A DNA stretch of 64,000 nt, taken from Selenomonadaceae bacterium (GTDB lineage Bacteria; Bacillota; Negativicutes; Selenomonadales; Selenomonadaceae). Below are positions 42,769 through 53,241 of the stretch, in pieces. A model generated the notes under the pieces. It did no database searches and had not been told where the DNA came from. It saw only the letters and a program-made list of their open reading frames with translations. The stretch covers positions 1-64,000 of the forward strand of contig JAFYNH010000032.1 of assembly GCA_017549815.1 (NCBI GenBank), given 5' to 3'. Position numbers and translations under genes: made by a program. Position 1 is the stretch's first letter; every line of letters begins with the position of its first letter.

Positions 42769-44139
42769 ATGGAAAACAAAAAACAAGGTTCAATGGCGGG
42801 CTTTTTAGTTCCGTCAATCATCGGAATAATTTTGTTCATGATACCCGTACAATATGACGGGAGTTGGACAATCGTCGTTAAAATCGTCGCGGATATGATA
42901 AGCAACGCGATTGGCGATTATCTGCCCGCTTTATGCGTGTGTATAGTGACTTTATCGGCGATTCTCGGCGTCATTTTCTTGGGCAAGCCGAATTTCATCG
43001 CCACTTATCCGATTGTCGCCAATACTTTTTCGACGACGGCGATTTGGGTTGTAATCAGAATCTGTGGCGCGATTTTTATCTGGCTGACTTATCTGGGCGT
43101 CGGCGCGGAAGACGAAGACAGCGTAATAGGCTTGATAACGAGCGGCGATAACGGCGGCTTCGTGCTTCATGATTTACTTACTGTCCTTGTGGTAATTTTT
43201 CTTTTGGCGGGCTTGCTGTTGCCATTGCTGTTGGATTTCGGACTGCTTGAATTTATCGGCGCAATGCTTACAAAAATTATGCGTCCGCTATTCACAATAC
43301 CGGGTCGCGCCGCCGTCGACTGTATAACGTCATGGATTGGCGACGGTACATTGGGCGTCATGCTCACCGCGAATCAGTATGAAGGCGGCTATTATTCAAA
43401 GCGCGAGGCGGCTATTATCTCGACGACTTTCTCCGCAGTCTCGATAACATTTTCAATCGTGGTGCTCGCGCAGGTTGATTTAATGGAATATTTCGGGCTG
43501 TACTATCTTTTAATCTGCGCGATTGGTATTGTCTGCGCGTTAATCCTTCCGAGAATCCCGCCGCTTAGCTTAAAAAAGGACGAATATTTAGTTCCCGGTA
43601 AGGCAATGGGTGAATCGCTCCCCGAAGGTTACACGACTTCATTTCAATATGGAATTGCTTTGGCAAGAGAGCGCGTCGGCGAACATCGCGGCTTTGAACA
43701 ATTTATGGAAGGCGCGTTTAAAAATGCGGCGGGTATGTGGTTCGGAGTTTTGCCGGTCGTCATGTGCATAGGAACTTTGGCATTGGTCTTGGCGAATCAC
43801 ACAACAATTTTTGACACGCTGGGCTTGCCGTTTCTGCCGCTTTTGCAACTTTTAGACGTGCCGCAAGCTACGGAAGTATCAAAGACAATGATAGTTGGCT
43901 TTACGGACATGTTTACGCCGTCAGTACTCGCGGCGGGCACGATAACAAGCCCTATGGCAAAATTTATCGTCGCGGTTATCTCAGTCACGCAGTTAATTTA
44001 TCTGTCGGAAGTCGGCGGCTTGATTCTCGGCTCAAAAATCCCCGTCAATCTCCCCGAACTTTTTATCCTCTTCCTTGAGCGGACAATTATCAGCTTATTA
44101 ATCGCGGCTCCCGTCTCTCACATGTTCTTTACAACTTGA
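42769..44139 (+). CDS. YjiH family membrane protein (nucleoside-recognition domain)
   Basis: 456 aa, about 10-11 membrane segments (FLVPSIIGIILFMIPV, AICLIYYL-type runs). The central region FTIPGRAAVDCITSWIGDG and the late FTDMFTPSVLAAG segment are those of the YjiH/nucleoside-recognition (GATE) family. Transport substrate is not known. ATG follows AAAGGGGG. It has its own promoter and terminator and stands alone. Confidence 0.85.
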   Translation: MENKKQGSMAGFLVPSIIGIILFMIPVQYDGSWTIVVKIVADMISNAIGDYLPALCVCIVTLSAILGVIFLGKPNFIATYPIVANTFSTTAIWVVIRICGAIFIWLTYLGVGAEDEDSVIGLITSGDNGGFVLHDLLTVLVVIFLLAGLLLPLLLDFGLLEFIGAMLTKIMRPLFTIPGRAAVDCITSWIGDGTLGVMLTANQYEGGYYSKREAAIISTTFSAVSITFSIVVLAQVDLMEYFGLYYLLICAIGIVCALILPRIPPLSLKKDEYLVPGKAMGESLPEGYTTSFQYGIALARERVGEHRGFEQFMEGAFKNAAGMWFGVLPVVMCIGTLALVLANHTTIFDTLGLPFLPLLQLLDVPQATEVSKTMIVGFTDMFTPSVLAAGTITSPMAKFIVAVISVTQLIYLSEVGGLILGSKIPVNLPELFILFLERTIISLLIAAPVSHMFFTT

Positions 44140-44153
44140 AAACTTTTAGGAAT

Positions 44154-44192
44154 AAAAAAAACCCGTCGGCTAATCGGCGGGTAATTTTTTTA
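44154..44192. terminator. Bidirectional terminator between the YjiH and TPR genes
   Basis: ACCCGTCGGC pairs with GTCGGCGGGT-type sequence around CTAAT, with A-run left and T-run right. Confidence 0.85.
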
Positions 44193-44235
44193 AATTAAAA
44201 AGATTATTTCCTTCTACAATTATCCATTTGTGATT

Positions 44236-45075
44236 TTAATTTCTGTATCCTAATTCCCTATATTTTGTGAAGTAAAATTGCGATTTTTCATTGTCTCCGA
44301 GCTCCCTATAAATGATTCCAAGAAGTTCATAACCTTTTAAAAAATTTGGGTCTAGTTCAATAGCTTTTTTAGCATCAGAAAGAGCTTTATTTAAATCTCC
44401 AAGAATCCCATAAGCGGCGGCACGAGTACTATGTAACATAGCATAATTAGGATTTAACTTAATAGAGTAGTCAAAATCTTGAATGGATTTATCGATTTGG
44501 TTTAAATTTAAATAAGCAAGTCCGCGATTGAAGTATACCTCAAAATCATCAGGCTTGATTTGAAGAGCTTTATTATAGTTAGATATTGCTAATTCCAATT
44601 GTTTTAAGTTCCTATAAGAATTTCCACGATGTTTATAAGTAAAATAATCATTCGGATCAAGTTCGATTGCTTTATTAAAGAATATAATAGCCTTTTCATA
44701 TTGTCTTAGCTCATTAAAAGCATCTCCTAGACCAACATAAGCCATACTATTTGTTGGATTAAGCTGAATTGCCATACTGAAATCAAAAAATGCCTTTTCA
44801 TATTGTTTTAATTTCCCATAAATGACTCCACGAAGTAGATAAGACATATAGTTATTAGGATTGAGCTCAATAGCTTTACTTAAATCTTGAATTGCCGGTT
44901 CGTATTGCTCTAACTCAGCATAAGCGACACCACGATTGTTGTAAGCAATAGAGTCATTTGGATTTTTATTAATTTGCTCTGTGTATTTTTGAACGTCTCC
45001 ATAAGCATCGGCATTAACAACACTGGTAGAGACAACAAGCAAAGCAATAATAACTATATAAAAAGTTTTAATCAT
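44236..45075 (-). CDS. Exported TPR-repeat protein
   Basis: 279 aa; ATG behind ACGGAGG. Residues 1-23 form a signal peptide (FYIVIIALLVVSTSVV, cleavage near NADA). The rest is seven consecutive 34-residue tetratricopeptide units (AYNNRGVAYAELEQYEPAIQ, DLSKAIELNPNN), a protein-protein scaffold. It follows two other small exported genes on the same strand, which may be co-transcribed. AT-rich relative to neighbours. Partner unknown. Confidence 0.85.
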   Translation of the reverse strand: MIKTFYIVIIALLVVSTSVVNADAYGDVQKYTEQINKNPNDSIAYNNRGVAYAELEQYEPAIQDLSKAIELNPNNYMSYLLRGVIYGKLKQYEKAFFDFSMAIQLNPTNSMAYVGLGDAFNELRQYEKAIIFFNKAIELDPNDYFTYKHRGNSYRNLKQLELAISNYNKALQIKPDDFEVYFNRGLAYLNLNQIDKSIQDFDYSIKLNPNYAMLHSTRAAAYGILGDLNKALSDAKKAIELDPNFLKGYELLGIIYRELGDNEKSQFYFTKYRELGYRN

Positions 45076-45097
45076 GATTACAACCTCCGTAATTTTA

Positions 45098-45643
45098 TTA
45101 TTTCAAGTTCAAAGTTTTAGATATATTCTTGCACAAAATTCGGAACGCACCACGATTTGCGCGACGTTCGTTATAAGGTGAAATATTTTCACTCTCCTCT
45201 TCAAAAAGCTTCAAAGTTTCACCCTCATGATTCATTATGACAACGCGAGATCGAAGGTGAGTACTATTAATATAACTTTTAGTATAAACACCAAAAATAA
45301 ATACGCCGCCATTGTCCACAATTTCCGCATTTGCCTCTTTGAACACGACAAAAACTATCTTATCAAGATTTGTCCTGCTGATAAAATCGGAAAGAATTTC
45401 TTTACCTATTCGCTGGTCATTCTCTTCAAGATTCATATTCCAGCAATATTGACTCCAATAACCCTGTAGTTTTTTAGAAACGATATAATCACTGCTTAAA
45501 TTTTTGGTCGCGATTTCCAAAAACTCATCGGTCGTAAATTTAGACGGCGCAATAAATAAAACGTATGTCTTTTCAGTAGCAAAGCAAGACGAGCACGACA
45601 GGAAAACTGCACTAATTATAAAAATCGGCAAAAATTTTTTCAT
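45098..45643 (-). CDS. Exported protein of unknown function
   Basis: 181 aa from ATG 45643 (MKKFLPIFIISAVFLS) behind AGGTG. The N-terminus has CSSC followed by FATEK, so it could be a lipoprotein (LSCSSC) or an ordinary secreted protein cleaved at CFA. The mature part has TYVLFIAPSKFTTDEFLEIA and DKIVFVVFKEANAEI. No family is recognised. Lies between a TPR gene and a third small exported gene. Confidence 0.7.
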   Translation of the reverse strand: MKKFLPIFIISAVFLSCSSCFATEKTYVLFIAPSKFTTDEFLEIATKNLSSDYIVSKKLQGYWSQYCWNMNLEENDQRIGKEILSDFISRTNLDKIVFVVFKEANAEIVDNGGVFIFGVYTKSYINSTHLRSRVVIMNHEGETLKLFEEESENISPYNERRANRGAFRILCKNISKTLNLK

Positions 45644-45661
45644 AGTAATCACCTGCTAAGA

Positions 45662-46066
45662 TTATGAGTAAGAAAGACCTTTCACGACGCAAATTTCAAT
45701 CTCGTATTCGTAAGCATCAACATAAACATGAGCAGGCTCCGATTCAAAACGATACTTAGGAACATCTGATCTGCCAGTATGAACGAGTGACCAATATTTT
45801 GCTCTGCCGGTCGGTGCAAGTTCACTTTCGACGACTTGAAAATTATCATACGTCAACATTTGAACATACTTTGCAGCATAAATTGACCCGTAGCCGTCCC
45901 GGCAAGCGTAATGGTAATAACAATAATTGCCTGTTATATAAGCGTCATCCAGTATTAAATTTAGAGCAAGTCTGTGAAGGCTTGGAACATCGCTTGCAAA
46001 GGCAGATTGTGAATTCGCAACTGTAAATATCATTAATGTAAACAAAGCGAGATAAAATTTTTTCAT
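45662..46066 (-). CDS. Small exported protein of unknown function
   Basis: 134 aa from ATG 46066 (MKKFYLALFTLMIFTVANSQ) behind AAAGGATG. Signal peptide ends near SAFA. The mature 110 residues are Tyr-rich (GNYCYYHYACRDGYGSIYAA). No family is recognised. First of three consecutive minus-strand genes for exported proteins, with only 18-22 bp between them. Confidence 0.7.
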   Translation of the reverse strand: MKKFYLALFTLMIFTVANSQSAFASDVPSLHRLALNLILDDAYITGNYCYYHYACRDGYGSIYAAKYVQMLTYDNFQVVESELAPTGRAKYWSLVHTGRSDVPKYRFESEPAHVYVDAYEYEIEICVVKGLSYS

Positions 46067-46216
46067 ACATCTCATCCTTTCTTAAATTAAAAGAACTTAG
46101 CGAATGTAAAATATCGTAAGCATTATAAAAAAAAAACGATTGTCAAGCGAAAATTTTAAGGTTTAGAAGAATTTTTAAGATTAGCGAAGGCGTTTACAGC
46201 AGATGCTAACTTTGAG

Positions 46217-46260
46217 TGTAAAAAGAAATCCTCCGACATTAGCCGAAGGATTTCTTTTTA
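46217..46260 (-). terminator. mqnA terminator
   Basis: AAAGAAATCCT-CGG stem with a 7-nt loop; the stop codon of mqnA is part of the stem, and T-runs lie on both sides. Confidence 0.85.
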
Positions 46261-47079
46261 ATCTTTGACGTTAGCGAATTGCAAAGCGAAATCTTTATGA
46301 ATCAGATTTAAATTAGCGGCTTTGTGATAGTAAAGTTTCAAAGCCTCTAAAGCCTCCGCCGTCAAGTCCCACTTAATGACGTTGCCCAAATATTTATTGA
46401 GTTGTTCAAAGCTGAAAGGCTTGGTCGGCAACACAGAGTTTATCGCGTCGGCTTTATGTTCAATGCCGAATTCAAAGGCGCGAATTATTTTTTCATAGGT
46501 CGATTGCAACGGCTCGTTAAAATTTTTTCTGACAGCCCAAAGCCCGTAAACCATTTGCCGTCCCGTGAGTTTATGCCACTCCTTGCCCAAATCATACACA
46601 TAAAAATTTTTCGGGCGATTAAGATAAATATAAAGCGCATCATCACCGATTAAAAGCGCAGCGGTTGCGTCGTCGTCAATAGGATTTTCAACTTTAACGG
46701 CTCGTGTCTCGTAATTCGGAGCGGCGTCGTAACCTTCATGCAAAATAATCTTAAGCAGACATTGAGCGGTTGCCGACTTCGACGTTAAAATAATTTTATC
46801 ATCGCGCAGATTTTCAATCGGCTTGCGCGAAATCAAAATAATACTCGTAACGTCTTCATCTGCGCGGACGCAAATTTCAGGCAGAATCAAAAGGTTATCG
46901 CTTTGTTTAGCGTATTCAATCGAAGAAATATTGCTTAGGTCGATTCGTCCCGCCTCAAGTTCGCCGTTTAAGAAAGTCGGGACGCCGTAAAAGATTTTCA
47001 AGTCCTGCGCGGTGTGTTGATAGCCGTAATTCAGCGGCAAGACGTTCAAAAAATTTATATGCCCGATTCTCGGACTCAT
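46258..47079 (-). CDS. mqnA: Chorismate dehydratase (futalosine menaquinone pathway)
   Basis: 273 aa. Converts chorismate to 3-enolpyruvylbenzoate, the first step of the futalosine route to menaquinone. Motifs RIGHINFLNVLPLNYG, GVPTFLNGELEAGRIDLSN and LIGDDALYIYL are typical. ATG behind AAGGAAGTG. It lies 12 bp after guaA on the same strand and is probably co-transcribed. The presence of mqnA indicates anaerobic respiration with menaquinone; no other mqn gene is in the window. Confidence 0.93.
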   Translation of the reverse strand: MSPRIGHINFLNVLPLNYGYQHTAQDLKIFYGVPTFLNGELEAGRIDLSNISSIEYAKQSDNLLILPEICVRADEDVTSIILISRKPIENLRDDKIILTSKSATAQCLLKIILHEGYDAAPNYETRAVKVENPIDDDATAALLIGDDALYIYLNRPKNFYVYDLGKEWHKLTGRQMVYGLWAVRKNFNEPLQSTYEKIIRAFEFGIEHKADAINSVLPTKPFSFEQLNKYLGNVIKWDLTAEALEALKLYYHKAANLNLIHKDFALQFANVKD

Positions 47080-47091
47080 CTGAACACTTCC

Positions 47092-48615
47092 TTATTCAAA
47101 TTCAATCGTGGCGGGCGGCTTGCTCGTGCAATCGTAAAGCACGCGATTAACGCCTTTAACCTCGTTGACAATGCGATTAGCGACGACGTTTAAGACTTCA
47201 AAAGGAATTTGAGCCGCCTCAGCCGTCATGAAATCGCTGGTAAGCACTGCGCGGAGAGCAATCGCAAAATCATAAGTTCGTCCGTCGCCCATTACTCCGA
47301 CCGAACGCATATTAGTCAACGCCGCAAAGTATTGCGATAAATTTTTTATGCCCGCTTTGGCAATTTCTTCGCGATAAATGGCGTCGGCGTCTTGAACTAT
47401 TTTAACTTTTTCAGCCGTCACTTCGCCGATAATCCGAATTCCCAAGCCCGGTCCCGGAAACGGTTGACGACTTACAATATTTTCCGGCAAGCCCAATTCG
47501 CGCCCCGCTTGACGAACTTCATCTTTGAACAGCAAACGCAACGGCTCCACAATCTCCTTGAAGTCTACGAAATCGGGCAAGCCGCCAACGTTATGATGAG
47601 ATTTAATCACGGCAGATTTGCCAAGCCCGCTCTCGATAACGTCGGGATAAATCGTGCCTTGAACCAGATAATCAACCGCGCCGATTTTTTTGCTGACTTC
47701 CTCAAACACGCGGATAAATTCTTCGCCGATAATTTTGCGCTTGCGTTCCGGCTCGACGACGCCTTTTAATTTGCTTAAAAATCTTTCGCCCGCGTCGACC
47801 TTGATAAAATTCAAATCAAACTTGCCGAAGACTTCTTCAACCTCAGCCGCCTCGTTCTTGCGAAGGAGTCCATGATCCACGAATACGCAAGTCAGATTTT
47901 TGCCGACCGCCTTACTAAGCAGACAAGCCGCAACGCTCGAATCAACGCCGCCGCTTAAAGCACATAAAACTTTGCCGTCGCCGATTTTATTTTTGAGGTT
48001 GTTAATCGTGTCGACTACGAACGAAGACATTTTCCAATCGCGCTTGCAACCGCATATGTCCACGAAGTTTGAAAAAATCTTCATTCCCTCGACCGTATGA
48101 ACAACTTCGGGGTGAAATTGCACGGCATAAAAATTCTTGGCGGGATTTTCCATTGCGGCAATCGGACAATCTTTAGTCTCGGCAGTCACACTAAAATTAT
48201 TGGGCGCGGTAAAAATTCTGTCGGTATGGCTCATCCAAGCAATCGATTTCTTTTCGACGCCCTTAAAAAGTTTCGACTCGCCCAAAGTTTCAATCTCGGT
48301 CTTGCCGTATTCGCTGACCCGCGCAGGTTTAACTTCGCCGCCCAAAATCTTCGCCATTGCCTGTGCGCCGTAACAAATCCCCATTACGGGAATATTCATA
48401 TCGAAAATCTCAATCGGCGGCAGGAGCGAATCTTTTTCGTAAACGCTTTGAGGTCCGCCCGTCAAAATTATTCCGACAGGATTAAGCGCACGAATTTTCT
48501 CAATGCTAAGTGCCGTATGAACTTCGCAATAAACATTATTCTCGCGAACGCGCCGAGCTATCAGCTGATTGTATTGCCCGCCGAAATCCAATACCAATAT
48601 CATTTCCCTTGCCAA
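47092..48615 (-). CDS. guaA: GMP synthase (glutamine-hydrolysing)
   Basis: 507 aa from TTG 48615 ([20 protein letters not shown]), eight bases after GGGAG; ATG 48603 is the alternative, but its AAGGG would be too close. Makes GMP from XMP. Class I amidotransferase domain with Cys in [12 protein letters not shown] and His/Glu in AVQFHPEV; the ATP-pyrophosphatase domain has [12 protein letters not shown]; the dimerisation end is [12 protein letters not shown]. Length is standard. Confidence 0.96.
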   Translation of the reverse strand: MAREMILVLDFGGQYNQLIARRVRENNVYCEVHTALSIEKIRALNPVGIILTGGPQSVYEKDSLLPPIEIFDMNIPVMGICYGAQAMAKILGGEVKPARVSEYGKTEIETLGESKLFKGVEKKSIAWMSHTDRIFTAPNNFSVTAETKDCPIAAMENPAKNFYAVQFHPEVVHTVEGMKIFSNFVDICGCKRDWKMSSFVVDTINNLKNKIGDGKVLCALSGGVDSSVAACLLSKAVGKNLTCVFVDHGLLRKNEAAEVEEVFGKFDLNFIKVDAGERFLSKLKGVVEPERKRKIIGEEFIRVFEEVSKKIGAVDYLVQGTIYPDVIESGLGKSAVIKSHHNVGGLPDFVDFKEIVEPLRLLFKDEVRQAGRELGLPENIVSRQPFPGPGLGIRIIGEVTAEKVKIVQDADAIYREEIAKAGIKNLSQYFAALTNMRSVGVMGDGRTYDFAIALRAVLTSDFMTAEAAQIPFEVLNVVANRIVNEVKGVNRVLYDCTSKPPATIEFE

Positions 48616-48651
48616 TCGAATCACTCCCAAAATTTTTTCTACCATTATAAC

Positions 48652-48687
48652 CAAAAAAAAAGCTCGTGCAAATTTCTATGCACAAGC
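48652..48687 (-). terminator. metK terminator
   Basis: GCTTGTGCA pairs with TTGCACGAGC, followed by nine T on the minus strand. Confidence 0.9.
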
Positions 48688-48704
48688 CCGAAAAATTTTT
48701 TATC

Positions 48705-49892
48705 TCAAAGTCCTGCCGCTTTTCTCAGAATGTCGGCTTTATCTGTACGTTCCCAAGTAAAATCTGCGTCCGTCCTGCCGAAATGCCCGTATGCCGAAGT
48801 CGCTTTGTAAATCGGGCGGCGCAAGTCAAGCATTTTAATAATTCCTGCGGGGCGCAAGTCAAAATTCTCTTTAACAAGTTTCTCGATAAGCTCTTCATCA
48901 ACTTTAGCCGTTCCGAAACTCTCAACGCGAACCGATACCGGATAAGCCACGCCTATTGCATATGCAAGCTGAATCTCGCATTCGTCGGCAAGCCCTGCCG
49001 CTACGATATTTTTAGCAACGTAACGAGCCGCATAAGCCGCGCTCCTGTCAACTTTTGTCGGGTCTTTACCGCTGAAAGCTCCGCCGCCGTGACGCGCCCA
49101 ACCGCCATAAGTATCGACGATAATTTTTCTGCCCGTCAAGCCGCTGTCGCCTTGAGGTCCTCCGATAACAAATTTACCTGTCGGATTAACAAAAAATTTC
49201 GTCTCGGCAGTCAAAAGTTCCGCAGGTACTACGGGCTTAATGACATATTCAATCATGTCCTTTTTAATCTGCTCAAGTGTAACGTCGGGATTGTGTTGAG
49301 TCGAAATAACAATCGTCTCGACTGCAACGGGCTTGCGTCCTTCATAAGCAATCGTGACTTGAGTTTTGCCGTCGGGGCGAAGGTAATTTACTTCCTTAGT
49401 GACTTTACGAACTTCGGCAAGACGACGCGCCAATTTATGCGCCAAAGAAATAGGCAACGGCATATATTCGAGCGTTTCATTGGTCGCATAGCCAAACATC
49501 ATGCCTTGATCTCCCGCGCCGATTGCGTCTTCAATCGCCATATCGCCTTCGCGAGCCTCAATCGATTTGTTGACGCCTTGCGCAATGTCAGGCGATTGTT
49601 CGTCAAGAGAAATCAGCACGCCAACAGTATCCGCGTCGAAACCATAAGCCGAATCGGTATAGCCAATATCGCGAATCGCCGTCCGAATTATTTTGGCAAT
49701 GTCAACGTAACAAGTCGTAGAAATTTCGCCGACAACATGAGCTTGCCCCGTCGTTACCAATGTTTCACAGGCGACGCGCCCCATAGGGTCTTGCTCCAAA
49801 ATAGCGTCCAATATGCTGTCCGAAATTCTGTCCGCAACCTTGTCGGGATGCCCCTCCGTCACGGATTCTGATGTAAATAACATTCTGCGCAT
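48705..49892 (-). CDS. metK: S-adenosylmethionine synthase
   Basis: 395 aa. Makes SAM from methionine and [55 protein letters not shown] and [19 protein letters not shown] are diagnostic. ATG behind GCGAGGT. It follows the ArsB/NhaD-type permease by 25 bp. No SAM riboswitch can fit in that short gap. Confidence 0.98.
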   Translation of the reverse strand: MRRMLFTSESVTEGHPDKVADRISDSILDAILEQDPMGRVACETLVTTGQAHVVGEISTTCYVDIAKIIRTAIRDIGYTDSAYGFDADTVGVLISLDEQSPDIAQGVNKSIEAREGDMAIEDAIGAGDQGMMFGYATNETLEYMPLPISLAHKLARRLAEVRKVTKEVNYLRPDGKTQVTIAYEGRKPVAVETIVISTQHNPDVTLEQIKKDMIEYVIKPVVPAELLTAETKFFVNPTGKFVIGGPQGDSGLTGRKIIVDTYGGWARHGGGAFSGKDPTKVDRSAAYAARYVAKNIVAAGLADECEIQLAYAIGVAYPVSVRVESFGTAKVDEELIEKLVKENFDLRPAGIIKMLDLRRPIYKATSAYGHFGRTDADFTWERTDKADILRKAAGL

Positions 49893-49917
49893 TTTTATAC
49901 CTCGCTTTTAAAAATTT

Positions 49918-51201
49918 TTATAGATAACGTAAATAAACATAGGCGGTTGAAATAATTATCGAGAGAATCATCAGCGGGAACGCGACTTTCATAAAGCCGA
50001 TAAACGAAATCGCCCGCCCGCGTTGAGCCGCCATTGACGCAACAACAACATTTGCACTCGCGCCAATAAGTGTTCCGTTGCCGCCGAGACACGCGCCTAA
50101 CGCCAAGCTCCACCAAAGCGGGTCGAGATTCGTTAAGCCCATTTGTCCCATATCCTTAATCAGCGGAATCATCGTCGCCACGAACGGAATATTGTCGATA
50201 AATGCCGACGCTATCGCGCTCATCCAAATTATAACTATCGCGGTAAATGTGAGGTCGCCTTTAGTAATTTCCATTGCCTCTTCCGCCAACATTTTTATTA
50301 CGCCCGTCTCAACCAACGCGCCGACCAAAATAAACAGCCCGCCAAAAAAGAATATCGCAAGCCATTCAACTTTACTTAACATTTTGGCAATCATTTCTTC
50401 GTTGTGCGGGAACGTCACCAACAGCAATAAACTTGCGCCCGTCAGAGCCGCCGTCGCCGATTCAAGTCCTAACATTCCATGACACGCGAACAAACTAATC
50501 GTTATCGCCAAAACGCATAAGCATTTTTTCAGCAAAAGGAAATCGGTAATTTGTTCCTTTTCGTTGAGGCGCATAACCTTATCTTGAAGTTCGGGCTTGG
50601 TGTGCAAGTCGTTTTTGTAAATCACCATCATAATCGCAACGGTTACAACGAAAATTAAAACCGAAATCGCCGTCATGTTCATTACGAAATCGCCAAAGCT
50701 TAAGCCGACTGCCGAGCCAATCATAATGTTAGGTGGGTCGCCGATAAGCGTCGCGGTGCCGCCGATATTCGAGCTGATAATTTGCGCCATAAGGAAAGGC
50801 TTAACGTCGCATTTCAACTGCGCGGCGATATTGAAAGTTATCGGCACGGTTAAAAGGACGGTCGTCACGTTATCGAGCAATGCGGAACAAACGGCGGTTA
50901 ATACGCTAAGCGCAACCAGCAATTTAACAGGGTGCGCTTTAACTTTTTTAGCCGACCAAATCGCAAGGAAGTTAAAAAGTCCTGTTTCGCTCGTGATATT
51001 TACGATAATCATCATACCCATTAAAAGCCCGATTGTGTTGAAGTCGATATGGTGAACTGCGGTTTCTTGGTCGATAATTCCGATTAAAATCATCAGCATT
51101 GCGCCGAAAAGTCCGACAACTGTTCGGTGGATTTTCTCGGAAATTATTAGCGCGTAAGCTAAGACAAAAATTCCTATAGCCACCCACGTCATTGTTTCCA
51201 T
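49918..51201 (-). CDS. ArsB/NhaD-type (SLC13-like) ion transporter
   Basis: 427 aa, about 11 membrane helices. The two family hallmark loops are NIGGTATLIGDPPNIMIGSA and CLGGNGTLIGASANVVVASM, with DNVTTVLLTVPIT and DNIPFVATMIP. The substrate could be an anion, Na+/H+ exchange or dicarboxylate; it cannot be assigned from sequence. ATG behind AAGGAGAA. Upstream of metK on the same strand. Confidence 0.88.
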   Translation of the reverse strand: METMTWVAIGIFVLAYALIISEKIHRTVVGLFGAMLMILIGIIDQETAVHHIDFNTIGLLMGMMIIVNITSETGLFNFLAIWSAKKVKAHPVKLLVALSVLTAVCSALLDNVTTVLLTVPITFNIAAQLKCDVKPFLMAQIISSNIGGTATLIGDPPNIMIGSAVGLSFGDFVMNMTAISVLIFVVTVAIMMVIYKNDLHTKPELQDKVMRLNEKEQITDFLLLKKCLCVLAITISLFACHGMLGLESATAALTGASLLLLVTFPHNEEMIAKMLSKVEWLAIFFFGGLFILVGALVETGVIKMLAEEAMEITKGDLTFTAIVIIWMSAIASAFIDNIPFVATMIPLIKDMGQMGLTNLDPLWWSLALGACLGGNGTLIGASANVVVASMAAQRGRAISFIGFMKVAFPLMILSIIISTAYVYLRYL

Positions 51202-51216
51202 TGATTCTTATTCTCC

Positions 51217-51534
51217 TTAGAAAAGTTTTTTATCAGTGACGGTTAAAGTAATTTTTTCGCCGTCGCGTTTGATTTTGAAGTTGTAACTTTTGATGCCCGC
51301 ATTGGACAGTTCGATTTTCAGCGCGAGTAATTCTCTGCCGAGTTTATCTGTAAGTTCGGGCGTGAAACCTGCCTTAGCAAGCGGTGCGGGAGGAGCTTCG
51401 GCTTCGGCAACTGCGCGGAGTTTTTCAGCTTTTTTAGCGGCGGTTAAAAGTTGCTGTTCGATAGTTTCTTCCTCGACGTAATTTTTAACCATGTCTTTAT
51501 CCGTCAAGCCGCGTGGAATTTTCGGCACATTCAT
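51217..51534 (-). CDS. Conserved hypothetical protein
   Basis: 105 aa from ATG 51534 (MNVPKIPRGLTDKDMVKNYV) behind AAGGGGGTT. Charged, helical in the middle (AAKKAEKLRAVAEAEA), with a C-terminal KIKRDGEKITLTVTDKK beta part. No signal or membrane segment. Not recognised. The ribosome binding site overlaps the end of a heptamer repeat cluster at the glnS 3' end. Confidence 0.65.
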   Translation of the reverse strand: MNVPKIPRGLTDKDMVKNYVEEETIEQQLLTAAKKAEKLRAVAEAEAPPAPLAKAGFTPELTDKLGRELLALKIELSNAGIKSYNFKIKRDGEKITLTVTDKKLF

Positions 51535-51537
51535 AAC

Positions 51538-51573
51538 CCCCTTATCCCTAATCACTAGCTCCTGACCCCTTAA
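51538..51573. repeat. Heptamer repeat cluster overlapping the glnS 3' end
   Basis: On the minus strand GTTAAGGGGTCAGGAGCTAG then TGATTAGGGATAAGGGGG: 7-bp-spaced units encode the last residues GSGASD and the TAG stop of glnS. Confidence 0.6.
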
Positions 51574-53212
51574 CCTTTGCCCAAGTATCTTTCAAGCCGA
51601 CGACGCGATTGAAAACCAACTTATCGGGCGTAGTATCTGGGTCGACGACGAAATATCCCATCCGCAAAAATTGATAATGACTTCCTGCGGCTGTCCAACG
51701 AACGCTCGGTTCAATCAAAGCCCGCTTGACAATCAGCGAATTCGGATTGAGCGCGGCGATAAAATCTTCGGGCAAATTTCCCTGTGCGTCGGTCGTCAAA
51801 AGATAATCGTACAGGCGAACTTCGGCGGGCAAGGCAAATTTCGCGCTCACCCAATGAATCGTGCCTTTAATCTTACGTCCTGCAGTCGCACCGCCCGATT
51901 TTGAAGTCGGGTCGATTGTGCAACGCAATTCGACGATTTCGCCCGCAGAATTCTTGATAACTTCTTCGCATTTGATAATGTAAGCGTGTTTAAGTCTGAC
52001 TTCGCCGCCGGGTTTGAGGCGGAAAAACTTTTTAGGTGCGTCCTCCATAAAATCTTCGCGCTCAATAAAAATTTCTCTGGTAAAAGGCACAAAGCGATTG
52101 CCGCCGCGCTTAGGGTGATTCTCCGCAGTTAAATACTCAACGGAATTTTCTTCAACGTTAGTTAAAACGACTTTCAGCGGGTCAAGAACTGCCATAACTC
52201 TATCGGCGTTTTCGTTCAAATCTTCGCGGACGCAATGCTCCAACATTGAAATATCGACGACGCTGTTACTTTTGGCGACGCCTATTCTTTCGCAAAAATC
52301 TTTAATCGCCGCTGGAGTAAAACCACGCCGCCTTAAACCGCAAAGTGTCGGCATACGCGGATCGTCCCAGCCACGAACGTAATTTTCTTCGACGAGCTGA
52401 CGAAGTTTCCGCTTGCTAGTAATTGTGTTCGTCAAGTCAAGGCGGGCAAATTCAATCTGACGCGGGCGCGTGTTCGGGTCGAAGTCAAGAGAGTCAAGTA
52501 GCCAGTCATAAAACGGGCGATGGTCTTCAAATTCCAACGTGCAAACCGAGTGAGTAATATTTTCAATCGCATCTTCAAGAGGGTGGGCGAAATCGTACAT
52601 TGGATAAATCAGCCAATCGTCGCCGGTGTGATGATGTGTCGTCCGCGTGATTCGGTAAATGACAGGGTCGCGCATGTTTATATTCGGGCTTGCCATATCG
52701 ATTTTCGCCCGCAGAACTTTGGAGCCGTCGGGGAACTCGCCCGCCTTCATGCGAGTAAATAAATCCAAATTTTCTTCGACGCTCCGATTGCGGTAGGGAC
52801 TTTCCTTGCCCGCCTCCGTCAACGTGCCGCGATAAGCCCGAATTTCCTCCGCTGTTAAATCGTCGACATAAGCCAAGCCGCGCTTAATAAGTTCGACTGC
52901 ATAATCATAAAGCTTGCCGAAATAATCCGACGCAAAAAATTTTCTGTCGCCCCAATCAAAGCCGAGCCATTTAATATCCTCTTGAATCGAATCGACAAAC
53001 TCAACGTCTTCCTTAGTCGGGTTGGTGTCGTCGAAACGCAAATTACAAAGCCCGCCGTTATGGAGTGCAAGCCCGAAGTTCAAGCAAACAGACTTCGCGT
53101 GACCAATATGCAAATAGCCGTTAGGTTCGGGCGGAAAGCGCGTATGAATTCCGTCGGAGTACTTGCCTGCCTTCAAATCGTTTTCAATTTCCTGCTGTAC
53201 AAAGTTTGTCAT
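51548..53212 (-). CDS. glnS: Glutaminyl-tRNA synthetase
   Basis: 554 aa. Charges tRNA-Gln directly. HIGH motif in [20 protein letters not shown] equivalent in [12 protein letters not shown]; the C-terminal anticodon-binding beta barrel follows. ATG behind AAGGAGTTT. Most Firmicutes make Gln-tRNA through GatCAB, so a GlnRS gene suggests old transfer or a lineage trait. The last few codons are made of heptamer repeat DNA, so the natural C-terminus may have been altered. Confidence 0.96.
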   Translation of the reverse strand: MTNFVQQEIENDLKAGKYSDGIHTRFPPEPNGYLHIGHAKSVCLNFGLALHNGGLCNLRFDDTNPTKEDVEFVDSIQEDIKWLGFDWGDRKFFASDYFGKLYDYAVELIKRGLAYVDDLTAEEIRAYRGTLTEAGKESPYRNRSVEENLDLFTRMKAGEFPDGSKVLRAKIDMASPNINMRDPVIYRITRTTHHHTGDDWLIYPMYDFAHPLEDAIENITHSVCTLEFEDHRPFYDWLLDSLDFDPNTRPRQIEFARLDLTNTITSKRKLRQLVEENYVRGWDDPRMPTLCGLRRRGFTPAAIKDFCERIGVAKSNSVVDISMLEHCVREDLNENADRVMAVLDPLKVVLTNVEENSVEYLTAENHPKRGGNRFVPFTREIFIEREDFMEDAPKKFFRLKPGGEVRLKHAYIIKCEEVIKNSAGEIVELRCTIDPTSKSGGATAGRKIKGTIHWVSAKFALPAEVRLYDYLLTTDAQGNLPEDFIAALNPNSLIVKRALIEPSVRWTAAGSHYQFLRMGYFVVDPDTTPDKLVFNRVVGLKDTWAKVKGSGASD

Positions 53213-53241
53213 GTCAAAACTCCTTTAAAATTTTAAATGCC

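Noticed and set aside
48666-49871. 401-codon open frame opposite metK
   Set aside because: Antisense shadow; metK is complete with all signatures and its own terminator lies within this frame.
49893-49917. SAM riboswitch before metK
   Set aside because: Only 25 bp separate metK from the upstream gene, too short for any SAM riboswitch class.
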